Shown here piece by piece: positions 44,442 to 53,798 of a DNA stretch of 64,000 bases. The DNA lies in the NCBI RefSeq assembly GCF_040549045.1, contig NZ_JBEWTB010000002.1, positions 1,953,501-2,017,500 of the forward strand, read 5' to 3'. The notes beneath the pieces were generated by a model. The model made no database searches. It worked only from the letters and a program-made list of their open reading frames with translations, and had not been told where the DNA came from. The translations under genes and the position numbers were made by a program. How positions within the stretch are numbered: the stretch's first letter is position 1; every line of letters begins with the position of its first letter. The stretch comes from Endozoicomonas sp. NE40. GTDB taxonomy: Bacteria; Pseudomonadota; Gammaproteobacteria; Pseudomonadales; Endozoicomonadaceae.

Positions 44442-45665
44442 TTAGTCCAGGATCTTAGCTACAACACCAGCACCTACAGTACGGCCACCTTCACGGATAG
44501 CGAAACGCAGGTTGTTTTCCATTGCAACTGGAGTGATCAGCTCAGCAATGAAGTTGATGTTGTCGCCTGGCATTACCATCTCAACGCCTTCTGGCAGTTC
44601 GATGTTACCGGTCACGTCAGTAGTACGGAAGTAGAACTGTGGACGGTAGCCCTTGAAGAATGGAGTGTGACGACCACCTTCATCTTTGGACAGGATGTAC
44701 ACTTCAGCTTCGAACTTAGCGTGTGGAGTTACAGAACCTGGCTTAACCAGACACTGACCACGTTCGATTTCTTCACGCTTGGTACCACGCAGCAGACAGC
44801 CAACGTTCTCACCTGCACGACCTTCGTCCAGCAGCTTACGGAACATTTCAACGCCAGTTACGGTAGTCTTGGAAGTTTCCTTGATACCGATAACTTCTAC
44901 TTCTTCACCAACAGTGATGATACCACGCTCAACACGGCCAGTTACTACAGTACCACGACCAGCGATGGAGAATACGTCCTCGATTGGCAGCAGGAATGGC
45001 TGATCGATAGCACGCTCTGGCTCTGGGATGTAGGAATCCAGAGTTTCAACCAGCTTCTTAACAGCGGTAGTACCCAGTTCGTTTTCGTCTTCGCCGTTCA
45101 GGGCCATCAGAGCGGAACCAGCGATGATTGGAGTGTCGTCGCCCGGGAATTCGTAAGTGTCCAGCAGCTCACGGATTTCCATTTCAACCAGTTCCAGCAT
45201 CTCAGCGTATTCTTCAGAATCAACGCCGCCACAGTCTTCAGCCAGCAGGTCAGCTTTGTTCAGGAACACAACGATGTTAGGTACACCAACCTGACGGGAC
45301 AGCAGGATGTGCTCACGAGTCTGAGGCATAGGGCCGTCAGTCGCACCACATACCAGGATAGCGCCGTCCATCTGAGCAGCACCGGTGATCATGTTCTTAA
45401 CGTAGTCAGCGTGTCCCGGGCAGTCTACGTGCGCGTAGTGACGTTCGTTAGAATCGTACTCTACGTGAGCAGTAGAGATGGTGATACCACGCTCACGCTC
45501 TTCAGGAGCGTTATCGATCTGGTCGAACGCCTTCATTTCGCCACCGAAAACTTCAGCACATACGCGAGTCAGTGCAGCAGTCAGGGTAGTTTTACCGTGG
45601 TCAACGTGACCGATGGTGCCGACGTTTACGTGCGGCTTCGTACGTTCAAATTTTTCCTTAGCCAT
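44442..45665 (-). CDS. tuf: Elongation factor Tu
   Basis: EF-Tu brings aminoacyl-tRNA to the ribosome as a GTP complex. The start at 45665 gives MAKEKFERTKPHVNVGTIGH and 407 residues; the seven-codon extension has no family support. GTPase motifs are GHVDHGKTT, DCPGHADY and NKAD. Domains 2 and 3 follow, ending VGAGVVAKILD. Only one copy is in the window. Confidence 0.99.
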   Translation of the reverse strand: MAKEKFERTKPHVNVGTIGHVDHGKTTLTAALTRVCAEVFGGEMKAFDQIDNAPEERERGITISTAHVEYDSNERHYAHVDCPGHADYVKNMITGAAQMDGAILVCGATDGPMPQTREHILLSRQVGVPNIVVFLNKADLLAEDCGGVDSEEYAEMLELVEMEIRELLDTYEFPGDDTPIIAGSALMALNGEDENELGTTAVKKLVETLDSYIPEPERAIDQPFLLPIEDVFSIAGRGTVVTGRVERGIITVGEEVEVIGIKETSKTTVTGVEMFRKLLDEGRAGENVGCLLRGTKREEIERGQCLVKPGSVTPHAKFEAEVYILSKDEGGRHTPFFKGYRPQFYFRTTDVTGNIELPEGVEMVMPGDNINFIAELITPVAMENNLRFAIREGGRTVGAGVVAKILD

Positions 45666-45754
45666 TTCTCTTAACCTTTGATTCAATGGTTCGGGGTAAC
45701 AATCAAAGCCCGCATCTTAACAAATCATAACGACTGTCAAAATGCGGAATCCAA

Positions 45755-47857
45755 TCAACCCTGGTTCTTGATGACCGCTTCAGCAATGCTGTTTGGCGCC
45801 TCAGCATACTCAGAGAATTCCATTGAGTATGTTGCACGCCCCTGAGTTGCTGAACGCAGATCTGTGGCGTAGCCGAACATTTCACCCAGCGGCACCTGAG
45901 CATTGATAGTCTTGCCGGACGGCGTATCATCCATGCCCTGAACGATACCGCGACGACGGTTCAAGTCGCCCATAACGTCACCCATGTAGTCTTCCGGTGT
46001 CACCACCTCAACCTTCATCATAGGTTCCATCAGCACAGGCTGAGCCTGTGGCGCGTACTTCTTCAGCGCTTGTGAAGCAGCGATTTTAAACGCCATTTCG
46101 TTGGAGTCAACATCGTGGAAAGAACCGTCGTACAGACGCGCTTTCAGACCCAGCAGCGGGTAGCCGGCGATAACGCCGTTCTGCATCTGTTCTTCGATAC
46201 CTTTCTGTACAGCCGGGATGTATTCACGAGGAATAGCACCACCCACGATTTCGTTAATGAATTCCAGACCTTCTTCGCCACCTTCGGCAGGAGAGAATTC
46301 AATAACAACGTGACCGTACTGACCACGACCACCAGACTGCTTGGCAAACTTGTGGTTCGCGTCCACGGAGGACTTGATCTTTTCACGGTAAGCTACCTGA
46401 GGCTTACCAATGTTAGCTTCCACCTTGAACTCGCGACGCATACGGTCAACGAGGATATCCAGGTGCAGCTCACCCATACCGGAGATAATGGTCTGACCAG
46501 TCTCTTCGTCGGTCTTAACCTGGAAGGAAGGGTCTTCCTGAGCCAGTTTACCCAGAGCAATACCCATTTTCTCCTGGTCAGCCTTGGACTTAGGCTCAAC
46601 CGCAACAGAGATTACAGGATCAGGGAATTCCATGCGCTCCAGGGTAATAACACTATCCATGGCACACAGAGTATCACCAGTGGTTACGTCTTTCAGACCG
46701 ATCAACGCAACGATATCACCCGCAACACACTCTTTCAGCTCTTCACGGGTATTGGCGTGCATCTGCACCATTCGACCAACACGCTCACGCTTGTGCTTAA
46801 CAGGGTTGTATACGGTATCACCGGAACTCAGGGTGCCGGAGTAGTTACGTACGAACGTCAGAGTACCAACGAATGGGTCGGTAGCAATTTTGAAGGCCAA
46901 CGCTGCAAAAGGCGCATTATCGTCAGCTTCACGGGTCTCAACGGTATCTTTACCGTCGTCCAGAATACCTTCGATCGCTTTAACTTCTTTTGGAGAAGGC
47001 ATCAGCTCGATAACGGCATCCAGTACAGCTTGTACACCCTTGTTCTTGAACGCAGAACCACCGAAGACAGGGATGATTTCGTTAGCCAGTGTACGCGCAC
47101 GGATACCAGCCTTGATCTCTTCCTCAGTCAAAGTACCTTCTTCCAGGTACTTTTCCATCAGCTCTTCAGTTGCTTCTGCAGCCGCTTCCATCATGTACTC
47201 ACGCATTTCTTCGCAAGTATCCTGAAGGTCAGCAGGAATGTCCTGATATTCGAAAGACATACCCTGATCAGATTCATTCCAGATAATGGACTTCATCTTA
47301 ACCAGGTCAACAACACCCTTGAACTCGTCTTCAGCACCGATGGTCATCTGCATTGGCACAGCGACAGCGCCCAGGCGGTCGCGCAGCTGCTCAACAACCA
47401 TACCGAAGTCAGCACCGGTACGGTCCATCTTGTTGACGAATACCATGCGAGGTACTTCGTACTTGTCAGCCTGACGCCATACGGTTTCAGTCTGAGGCTG
47501 TACGCCGGAGGAACCACACAGTACAACAACCGCGCCGTCCAGTACACGCAGGGAACGCTCTACTTCGATAGTGAAGTCAACGTGTCCGGGTGTGTCGATA
47601 ATGTTGATACGGTGCTCATCAAACTGGGCATCCATACCACGCCAGAAACAGGTGGTAGCCGCAGAAGTAATGGTAATACCACGCTCCTGCTCCTGCTCCA
47701 TCCAGTCCATGGTGGCAGCACCATCATGAACTTCACCAATTTTGTGGCTCAGACCAGTGTAGAACAGTACGCGTTCTGTGGTCGTTGTCTTACCCGCGTC
47801 AACATGGGCACAGATACCAATGTTGCGATAGCGGTTGATCGGGGTTTTACGGGCCAC
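45755..47857 (-). CDS. fusA: Elongation factor G
   Basis: EF-G drives translocation with GTP. The 700-residue protein has the G domain (AHVDAGKTTTTERVLFYTG, DTPGHVDF, NKMD) and the following four domains, including GGRGQYGHVVIEFSPAEGG of domain IV. The length is normal. It lies between rpsG and tuf in the str operon. Confidence 0.99.
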   Translation of the reverse strand: MARKTPINRYRNIGICAHVDAGKTTTTERVLFYTGLSHKIGEVHDGAATMDWMEQEQERGITITSAATTCFWRGMDAQFDEHRINIIDTPGHVDFTIEVERSLRVLDGAVVVLCGSSGVQPQTETVWRQADKYEVPRMVFVNKMDRTGADFGMVVEQLRDRLGAVAVPMQMTIGAEDEFKGVVDLVKMKSIIWNESDQGMSFEYQDIPADLQDTCEEMREYMMEAAAEATEELMEKYLEEGTLTEEEIKAGIRARTLANEIIPVFGGSAFKNKGVQAVLDAVIELMPSPKEVKAIEGILDDGKDTVETREADDNAPFAALAFKIATDPFVGTLTFVRNYSGTLSSGDTVYNPVKHKRERVGRMVQMHANTREELKECVAGDIVALIGLKDVTTGDTLCAMDSVITLERMEFPDPVISVAVEPKSKADQEKMGIALGKLAQEDPSFQVKTDEETGQTIISGMGELHLDILVDRMRREFKVEANIGKPQVAYREKIKSSVDANHKFAKQSGGRGQYGHVVIEFSPAEGGEEGLEFINEIVGGAIPREYIPAVQKGIEEQMQNGVIAGYPLLGLKARLYDGSFHDVDSNEMAFKIAASQALKKYAPQAQPVLMEPMMKVEVVTPEDYMGDVMGDLNRRRGIVQGMDDTPSGKTINAQVPLGEMFGYATDLRSATQGRATYSMEFSEYAEAPNSIAEAVIKNQG

Positions 47858-47875
47858 GACTCAATCCTCTGATAC

Positions 47876-48346
47876 TTAGAAACGGTAGTGAGAGAACGCC
47901 TTGTTCGCTTCAGCCATGCGGTGTACGTCTTCACGCTTCTTGACAGCAGCACCTTTATTCTCGGCTGCGTCCAGCAGTTCGCCAGCAAGGCGCAGTTCCA
48001 TAGACTTCTCGCCACGCTTACGTGCCGCGTCTACCAGCCAGCGCATTGCCAGGGCAGTACGACGAGCTGGACGAACCTCTACAGGCACCTGGTAAGTAGC
48101 ACCACCCACACGGCGGGATTTTACTTCTACCATTGGCGCGATGGATTCCAGAGCTTTCTCGAATTGCTCCAGTGGATCCTTGTTAGTGCGCTCCTGAACT
48201 TTGTCCAGAGCACCGTATACGATCTTTTCAGCAACAGATTTCTTACCGGAGATCATCACGTGGTTGATGAACTTGGTCAGGGTTTTGTTACCAAACTTAG
48301 GATCTGGCAGCACGTCGCGCTTAGCGACTACGCGTCTTCTTGGCAT
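47876..48346 (-). CDS. rpsG: 30S ribosomal protein S7
   Basis: S7 starts assembly of the 30S head; in E. coli it also represses its own operon. The 156-residue protein opens MPRRRVVAKRDVLPDPKFGN and contains RRVGGATYQVPVEVRPARRT. It is 170 bp downstream of rpsL; the gap contains only small hairpins. Confidence 0.99.
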   Translation of the reverse strand: MPRRRVVAKRDVLPDPKFGNKTLTKFINHVMISGKKSVAEKIVYGALDKVQERTNKDPLEQFEKALESIAPMVEVKSRRVGGATYQVPVEVRPARRTALAMRWLVDAARKRGEKSMELRLAGELLDAAENKGAAVKKREDVHRMAEANKAFSHYRF

Positions 48347-48516
48347 TGATAAGCCCTCATTTCGGTCTTCAGGCAGTCCGGAATAGTTCCGGCCTTACTC
48401 TTATCAACCTACTGTTAAACTCTGTGTGCCTTCTGCAAAAAAGCAGCGCACAAATCTCTCAATAAAAGAGCACTCAGCCCTTTTAGACGGCTAAACCGAC
48501 AGTCTTAAGCAGAAAC

Positions 48517-48891
48517 TTAAGACTTAGGCTTCTTAGTACCGTACTTGGAACGACCCTGCTTACGATCGTTAACACCCTGGGTGTCCAGGCTACCGCGAAC
48601 AGTGTGGTAACGAACACCTGGCAAGTCTTTTACTCGACCGCCACGGATCAGAACAACGGAGTGTTCCTGCAGGTTGTGACCTTCACCACCGATGTAGGAA
48701 GTCACTTCGAAACCGTTAGTCAGACGCACACGACATACTTTACGCAGCGCAGAGTTAGGCTTCTTAGGAGTAGTAGTGTATACGCGAGTACAAACACCGC
48801 GACGCTGTGGGCAAGCTTGCAGCGCAGGAACGTCGGTCTTCTTGACCTTGCGCTTGCGTGGCTTACGCACCAGCTGGTTAATAGTTGCCAT
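48517..48891 (-). CDS. rpsL: 30S ribosomal protein S12
   Basis: S12 controls decoding accuracy. The 124-residue protein has K43 in TTTPKKPNSALRK and the normal GGRVKDLPGVRYHTVRG loop, both of the streptomycin-sensitive type. It is the first gene of the str operon. Confidence 0.99.
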   Translation of the reverse strand: MATINQLVRKPRKRKVKKTDVPALQACPQRRGVCTRVYTTTPKKPNSALRKVCRVRLTNGFEVTSYIGGEGHNLQEHSVVLIRGGRVKDLPGVRYHTVRGSLDTQGVNDRKQGRSKYGTKKPKS

Positions 48892-49057
48892 TCAGCAGAC
48901 TCCAATTGTTTCTATTCGAGCTATTTTGAGGTCGAATTTTTGCTGCACCAGAGGATTGCACAGGTTTAATTCGGTCTTCAAACAGCAAAAGCCGGCATAA
49001 AACCGGCCAGAGCCACCCCTGATCGATCATAGACCAAGGGTAAAATAAAGCTGCGAA

Positions 49058-49086
49058 ATTGTACGGAAAGGGGGAAATGGCGTCAA
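49058..49086 (-). promoter_or_regulatory. Sigma-70 promoter of the str operon
   Basis: On the minus strand TTGACG (49081-49086) and TACAAT (49058-49063) are 17 bp apart. The leader of about 160 nt before rpsL contains a GCCGG/CCGGC hairpin followed by CTTTTG, possibly an attenuator. Confidence 0.8.
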
Positions 49087-49170
49087 GTATCGGTATTCAA
49101 AGTTTACAGCTCGGAGACTAACCATTGAGGTTGCTTTTTGCGCTATTTTTTAACAATTTGATTTACAATA

Positions 49171-49200
49171 AAAAAATGCCGGGCAATGCCGGCATTTTTT
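49171..49200. terminator. Bidirectional terminator after the WH2-domain gene
   Basis: AAAAAATGCCGG and CCGGCATTTTTT are perfect inverted arms around a 6-nt loop. On the minus strand it ends transcription of the adjacent 947-codon gene before the str promoter. Confidence 0.9.
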
Positions 49201-49217
49201 TATTGGCGGGGTTTTAT

Positions 49218-52061
49218 TTAATATTCATCGTCAGTCCAACTTCCATCATTATCTTCATTGTCAGACCCCTCTGAACCACTATTGCCATGAATACCACCAA
49301 CCCTATTCTTTAGTGCTGTGACAAGAGCCGTATCATCACTCTTCTCAGGTATTGCAAGCTGCTTAGCTGTCAAAGGACCTTTTTCAAACCCCGGATTCTG
49401 TAGATAAAAATGCTTTATTTTCTCTTGCGCATTAGTCAGCTTCTGCTTGTAGCCTTTGACCACACGCGAATCATCATGCTCTACCTTTAAAAGATCTTTC
49501 AGATGTTCGACTTCAGCTTCAAGTCTGCTCAGCTGATTATCGAGCATTTTCTTTTCAGCCTGTCTTTTTTTATTTTTCTGATCTTCTCCTTCGGGCTGAG
49601 CTGACTGTTCAGGAGAGGTACCGGAATCATTTACTCTCTTTAACTTTATCCCTTTCCTGATCTCAGCGAATAAATCGCCTTCAGAGTTAACATTTTTTTG
49701 AGTGGCTCGAATCTCACCCGCTGTGTCACTGCCGGTTTTCCTAAGCTTCACTTTTGCAGGATCGAACCCTGCCAGTCCCCGGGGAGAAGTCGATGATGTT
49801 GTGACAATGGATTTCGGCTTAGGCTTTTGCCCAGATACCCCTGGTGGTTTATTGTCAACAGCTACCATGCCCACGGGAGGTGGTGGAGGCGGAGGCGGTG
49901 GAGCACCAACAGCAACCGGAGGAGGTGGCGGAACGTCTTTCTTCTCATCAACAGGCGCTTTAGGAACCGGGCAAGATGAAACAGACGGAATAATAGAAGC
50001 AAAACCCCGGGCAGCCCTGAGTTTATCACTCTCACTACCATGAGCAGCTTCACTCTGGGTCATAAAATCAGTCAGCTCTTTCATTCTTGCTTTTGCAGTG
50101 GCTCGGGCACCGGAGCTGTAACCCTCAATAACTGAAGGTATATCAGCACATTTAACGCCTGAGTCACTGAGAGTCTGAGCTGCTTCGAAGTACAATTTAT
50201 CCAGCTGATCAATTGCAACGCTATCGTCAGCAGCACATTCAAACAGAGGCTCCAGAGCAGCAATAGCTGCAACAAACTGCTTACCAGTGAGCTGATCAGG
50301 CAACAAAGCTCTTTCACCCACCTGCATGCGCTGCAAGCGTCTCATTGATTCAGCCTGCTCTCTCGCTTTCTGAGCTACGTAGTCACAGGTTGGTTTAGCC
50401 TGTTTGCTCCCATCTTTTGCCCAGGCTACTGCCTTATTACTTAGATCATCAAGCATGTCGATTGCACTACCCCCAGCATCAACACAGGCGATGATGACCT
50501 TGTTTAGATGTTCATCAATGTTTTTATAGACACCTTTGGCAGTATCAGGGTCTGATGACTTGCACGAAGCCAGCTGTTTTAATCCGCCCTGAAGCTCATT
50601 CAGATCCATCAAATGCGGATTCTCGGTAGCCCAGTCAGCCAGACTCTCATTAAGATCAACCAGCTCTGACACCAGATAACGTTTGGTGTCTGGTAAAGGG
50701 GGAACTCTTTCCTTAAACCCTGCTGCTTTAGCCAGAGCGTTTATGTCGTTAATTGCATTAGTTACATTTGTCTGAACAGAATGAACCAGTGTATCAGCCC
50801 CCTCTACAGCCCTGATACCAAAACCAGCATCATCAAAAGAATACACAGCACCGTATTCATTCGTTCTGTGTAATGCAGCAACTTTCCCCATAAGGCTTTC
50901 CTGCATTGTCTTTGAAAGATCATCAAAGCCTGTGATCCTTGATTGTCCCTGGTAGTCAGGACTTTTAGAGTTAGCCTTTTGGCCGTTTTCTTGCTCAACC
51001 TCAAACCTCATAGCCAGCTGATTGAGAATATGCGGAATGGGGGTTTTGATTGTGCGCTTTTCCCTGTGGGCCGCTTCAATCTGAGCATTTAACAACTGCT
51101 CACAAACGGCATTAAGCCTGAGTATTACGTTATTATGAGCGGGCTCCAGGACGCTCAACATTAGCTGTTTGGCTTTGCCAACACCTTTCTCACCTGCCGG
51201 AAACTGAGAAATTAATTCTTTTGCATGCTCATTAAACCTGGCAAACGCATTTCGCTCAGCTCGCAGGTCAGCCGCGCCTTCTATTTCTTCATCCTTCGGC
51301 ACAGACAGCTCAAGATCAGACAGTTGCTCTAATAATGAAGCATATTTGTTCATCTCAAGGTCAATGTTTAATTTCTCAACACTCTCAGCCAGTTTTTGAC
51401 CTTTTTCTGTCGCTTTAAGATACATATCACGAATATGATATTTCGAATCACCTGGCTTAACATTGTCTTTAAGTTTGGAAGCGCTGCGATTCAGGTATTG
51501 AGCAATGTCATCTAATTGCCCAAACGCTTCACGACCTGCAGCCAGGGCTCTGAACACCTTTCTTTCGATGCTCTTCTGATGACCAGAGAGTTTTTTCGGA
51601 GTCGCCTCATCTTCGGTGATACTTATTTTTTCAGCATTATTATTCAAGTCTCGGCATGCGTCCCTTGCAATTTCAAGGGCATCACCGTTGTGTGCAGAGG
51701 CCCACTGCTGAACCTCCTGCTTCCACTGAGATAACTCGGAAACTGGACATTCTGCTTTTACAGTACGATCAGGAAGTTGGATTGTTACACCGACATCAAG
51801 GGCAAACTGGGAGTAGTCATTGACAAACTTCTTGATATAGGAGGTTATACTGTCTGCAGCCACGTCTTCACCAGCTACAACGTGCCTGCCATAGAATGTT
51901 CCCGCTTTCGGCTTAACGAAGTTGTACTCAGAACCTTTTTTCGCCTGAGTCACTACATGTCCCTCAAGCTCCGCTTTTTGTTTATCATTGAGTTCTTGCC
52001 AATTTTTACTGTAATTCTTTACAGCAATCTCTGTTAGCAGAAAATCTATCGGTGTACGCAT
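49218..52061 (-). CDS. WASP-like actin-regulating effector candidate (polyproline, WH2, coiled coil, acidic Trp tail)
   Basis: The start at 52061 (MRTPIDFLL) is chosen for AAAGGAG nine bases upstream; a frame from 52142 has no such site. The 947-residue protein has no signal peptide or membrane helix. Residues 1 to about 690 are helical and unrecognised. Two polyproline tracts follow (about 706-731). Next is a partial actin-binding-like motif FDPAKVKLRKT (about 760-770), then a WH2 motif DLFAEIRKGIKLKRV (about 795-810) that matches the N-WASP pattern LLxxIRxGxxLKKV. A basic coiled coil (about 825-865) comes next. The C-terminus is acidic with one Trp (SDNEDNDGSWTDDEY), like the Arp2/3-binding tail of WASP proteins. 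WH2 binds actin monomers, polyproline binds profilin or SH3, and acidic-Trp tails bind Arp2/3. Delivery into a host cell, for example by type III secretion, is inferred. Confidence 0.8.
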   Translation of the reverse strand: MRTPIDFLLTEIAVKNYSKNWQELNDKQKAELEGHVVTQAKKGSEYNFVKPKAGTFYGRHVVAGEDVAADSITSYIKKFVNDYSQFALDVGVTIQLPDRTVKAECPVSELSQWKQEVQQWASAHNGDALEIARDACRDLNNNAEKISITEDEATPKKLSGHQKSIERKVFRALAAGREAFGQLDDIAQYLNRSASKLKDNVKPGDSKYHIRDMYLKATEKGQKLAESVEKLNIDLEMNKYASLLEQLSDLELSVPKDEEIEGAADLRAERNAFARFNEHAKELISQFPAGEKGVGKAKQLMLSVLEPAHNNVILRLNAVCEQLLNAQIEAAHREKRTIKTPIPHILNQLAMRFEVEQENGQKANSKSPDYQGQSRITGFDDLSKTMQESLMGKVAALHRTNEYGAVYSFDDAGFGIRAVEGADTLVHSVQTNVTNAINDINALAKAAGFKERVPPLPDTKRYLVSELVDLNESLADWATENPHLMDLNELQGGLKQLASCKSSDPDTAKGVYKNIDEHLNKVIIACVDAGGSAIDMLDDLSNKAVAWAKDGSKQAKPTCDYVAQKAREQAESMRRLQRMQVGERALLPDQLTGKQFVAAIAALEPLFECAADDSVAIDQLDKLYFEAAQTLSDSGVKCADIPSVIEGYSSGARATAKARMKELTDFMTQSEAAHGSESDKLRAARGFASIIPSVSSCPVPKAPVDEKKDVPPPPPVAVGAPPPPPPPPPVGMVAVDNKPPGVSGQKPKPKSIVTTSSTSPRGLAGFDPAKVKLRKTGSDTAGEIRATQKNVNSEGDLFAEIRKGIKLKRVNDSGTSPEQSAQPEGEDQKNKKRQAEKKMLDNQLSRLEAEVEHLKDLLKVEHDDSRVVKGYKQKLTNAQEKIKHFYLQNPGFEKGPLTAKQLAIPEKSDDTALVTALKNRVGGIHGNSGSEGSDNEDNDGSWTDDEY

Positions 52062-52316
52062 ATTCAGGAACTCCTTTCCCAAGTCAATAACCCTTATTAA
52101 TCCAGTGCTGATAAAGAACCCTGTGAAATCAACGATTTCCACTTATCCTTGACCAATGGATCAAAACCCGTCAATCCAATAACTTATACCTATGACAGGC
52201 GTATCATTATTTAGTTCATATCAGCGGTTATCACGCTTTCTGCCTAATTAACCCCCAAAACGGCAACACTTGTGGTAAAGTCCCGCCGTTATCCACTTTT
52301 GACTTGCGAAAAGCCC

Positions 52317-53327
52317 ATGAAACGCGAACTGGCTATTGAGTTTTCCCGTGTAACTGAAGCTGCAGCCCTGGCTGGCTACAAGTGGCTGGGACGAGGCGAT
52401 AAAAACGCTGCGGACGGTGCCGCCGTAGAAGCTATGCGCGCCATGCTGAACAAGGTTGAGATGGACGGGGAGATCGTCATCGGTGAAGGCGAGATCGATG
52501 AAGCCCCTATGCTCTTCATCGGCGAAAAAGTCGGCAAAGGCCACGGCGAGAGCGTTGATATCGCCGTAGATCCTATTGAAGGCACCCGCATGACCGCCAT
52601 GGGCCAGAACAACGCCGTAGCCGTGCTGGCAGCTGGTGAAAAAGGTTCTTTCCTGAAAGCCCCTGATATGTATATGGAGAAGCTGGTCACTGGACCGGGT
52701 GCCAAAGGTGCCATTGACCTGAACCTTGGACTAGCAGAAAACATCCGCAATGTTGCTGCCGCCCTGCACAAATCTATTGAAAGCCTGACCGTCATCACCC
52801 TGGCCAAGCCTCGCCATGACAGCGCTATTGCCATGATGCAGAAGATGGGCGTTAAGGTTTTCGCCATCCCTGACGGAGACGTTGCTGCCTCCATCCTGAC
52901 CTGCATGCCGGACAGCGAAGTCGACATGATGTACTGCGTGGGTGGTGCTCCGGAAGGCGTTGTATCAGCGGCCGTTATCCGCGCCCTGGGTGGTGATATG
53001 CAGGGTCGTCTGGTTACCCGCGACGAAGCCAAAGGCGCGTCTGAAGAGAACGTGAAAGCAGGCGAACTGGAACGCAAGCGTTGTGCGGAAATGGGCATAG
53101 AAACCGGCATTCTTCTGAAGCTGGAAGATATGGCAAGCTCAGACAATGTTGTTTTCTCTGCCACCGGTATCACCAAAGGTGACCTGCTGGAAGGCATTTC
53201 CCGCAAAGGCAATATTGCCCAGACTGAAACCCTGGTGGTTCGTGGTCGTTCACGCACTATCCGTCGTATCCAGTCAACTCATTACCTGGATCGTAAAGAC
53301 GATGACATCAAAAATGTAATCCTGTAA
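52317..53327 (+). CDS. glpX: Fructose-1,6-bisphosphatase, class II
   Basis: GlpX hydrolyses fructose-1,6-bisphosphate in gluconeogenesis. The start at 52317 (MKRELAIEFSRVTEAAALAG) gives 336 residues, the length of E. coli GlpX; a GTG 45 bp upstream is rejected. Motifs are GEGEIDEAPML and DIAVDPIEGTRMTAMG for metal and substrate binding, PDGDVAASILTCMPDSEVD and FSATGITKGDLLEGI. Neither glpF nor glpK is nearby. It is divergent from the WH2-domain gene. Confidence 0.98.
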   Translation: MKRELAIEFSRVTEAAALAGYKWLGRGDKNAADGAAVEAMRAMLNKVEMDGEIVIGEGEIDEAPMLFIGEKVGKGHGESVDIAVDPIEGTRMTAMGQNNAVAVLAAGEKGSFLKAPDMYMEKLVTGPGAKGAIDLNLGLAENIRNVAAALHKSIESLTVITLAKPRHDSAIAMMQKMGVKVFAIPDGDVAASILTCMPDSEVDMMYCVGGAPEGVVSAAVIRALGGDMQGRLVTRDEAKGASEENVKAGELERKRCAEMGIETGILLKLEDMASSDNVVFSATGITKGDLLEGISRKGNIAQTETLVVRGRSRTIRRIQSTHYLDRKDDDIKNVIL

Positions 53328-53346
53328 CGGTTACAGGGTTTCTCTT

Positions 53347-53372
53347 CAGGAAGCAGGTCCCTCTGCTTCCTG
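53347..53372 (+). terminator. Hairpin after glpX
   Basis: CAGGAAGCAG and CTGCTTCCTG pair perfectly around GTCCCT, 20 bp after the glpX stop, followed by TTTACC. A short CTGTAAC/GTTACAG palindrome overlaps the stop. Confidence 0.55.
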
Positions 53373-53425
53373 TTTACCGCACACTTCATCCTACACTGTT
53401 AATGACAGTTCACAGGATGAACCCT

Positions 53426-53791
53426 ATGCCAAAAGCCTCTCTGTTCTTCTGCATTCTTTTATATACATCAAGCCTTAGCAGCGCCTCCCGCCCAGGGGAA
53501 ATCTGGTATCAGAAAGTCTGGTGTGAAGGCAGAGGTGGCAAGATTGAGCAGCGCATGCCGGATGGCCGCAGGGTCGACTGCCTGACAGAGCAATATGCTA
53601 TTGAAATGGATTTCGCCAGCAAATGGCAGGAGGCGATTGGCCAGTCGCTGGACTACGCCATGTTGACAGGCAAAAAAGCGGGGATTGTGTTGATTCTGAA
53701 CTCAGAATTCGACCAACAGCACTGGGAACGACTGCAAAAAGTCGTCCGTTATTATCAGCTTCCCATACAGCTCTGGAAACTGGGTCCCTGA
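53426..53791 (+). CDS. Small secreted protein with a PD-(D/E)XK-like pattern
   Basis: The start at 53426 has AGGA eight bases upstream and begins a signal peptide (MPKASLFFCILLYTSSLSS). The mature part of about 100 residues contains RVDCLTEQYAIEMDFASKW, then EAIGQSLDYA and AGIVLIL. The order Asp, Glu-x-Asp with a nearby Lys, then a Gln-helix and Tyr recalls the PD-(D/E)XK nuclease fold, but the usual Lys is shifted, so activity is uncertain. Two cysteines (VWCEG and VDCLT) may form a disulfide. It ends 7 bp from the convergent transporter gene. Confidence 0.7.
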   Translation: MPKASLFFCILLYTSSLSSASRPGEIWYQKVWCEGRGGKIEQRMPDGRRVDCLTEQYAIEMDFASKWQEAIGQSLDYAMLTGKKAGIVLILNSEFDQQHWERLQKVVRYYQLPIQLWKLGP

Positions 53792-53798
53792 AAAATGG

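Noticed and set aside
45666..45686. Earlier start of tuf
   Set aside because: EF-Tu begins MAKEKFER in the family; the seven extra codons have no support.
46115..47872. 585-codon plus-strand frame opposite fusA
   Set aside because: Shadow of EF-G; no recognisable domain.
48892..49170. Possible tRNA or rRNA near the ribosomal genes
   Set aside because: No cloverleaf or rRNA-like sequence was found; the region holds the str promoter and leader hairpins only.
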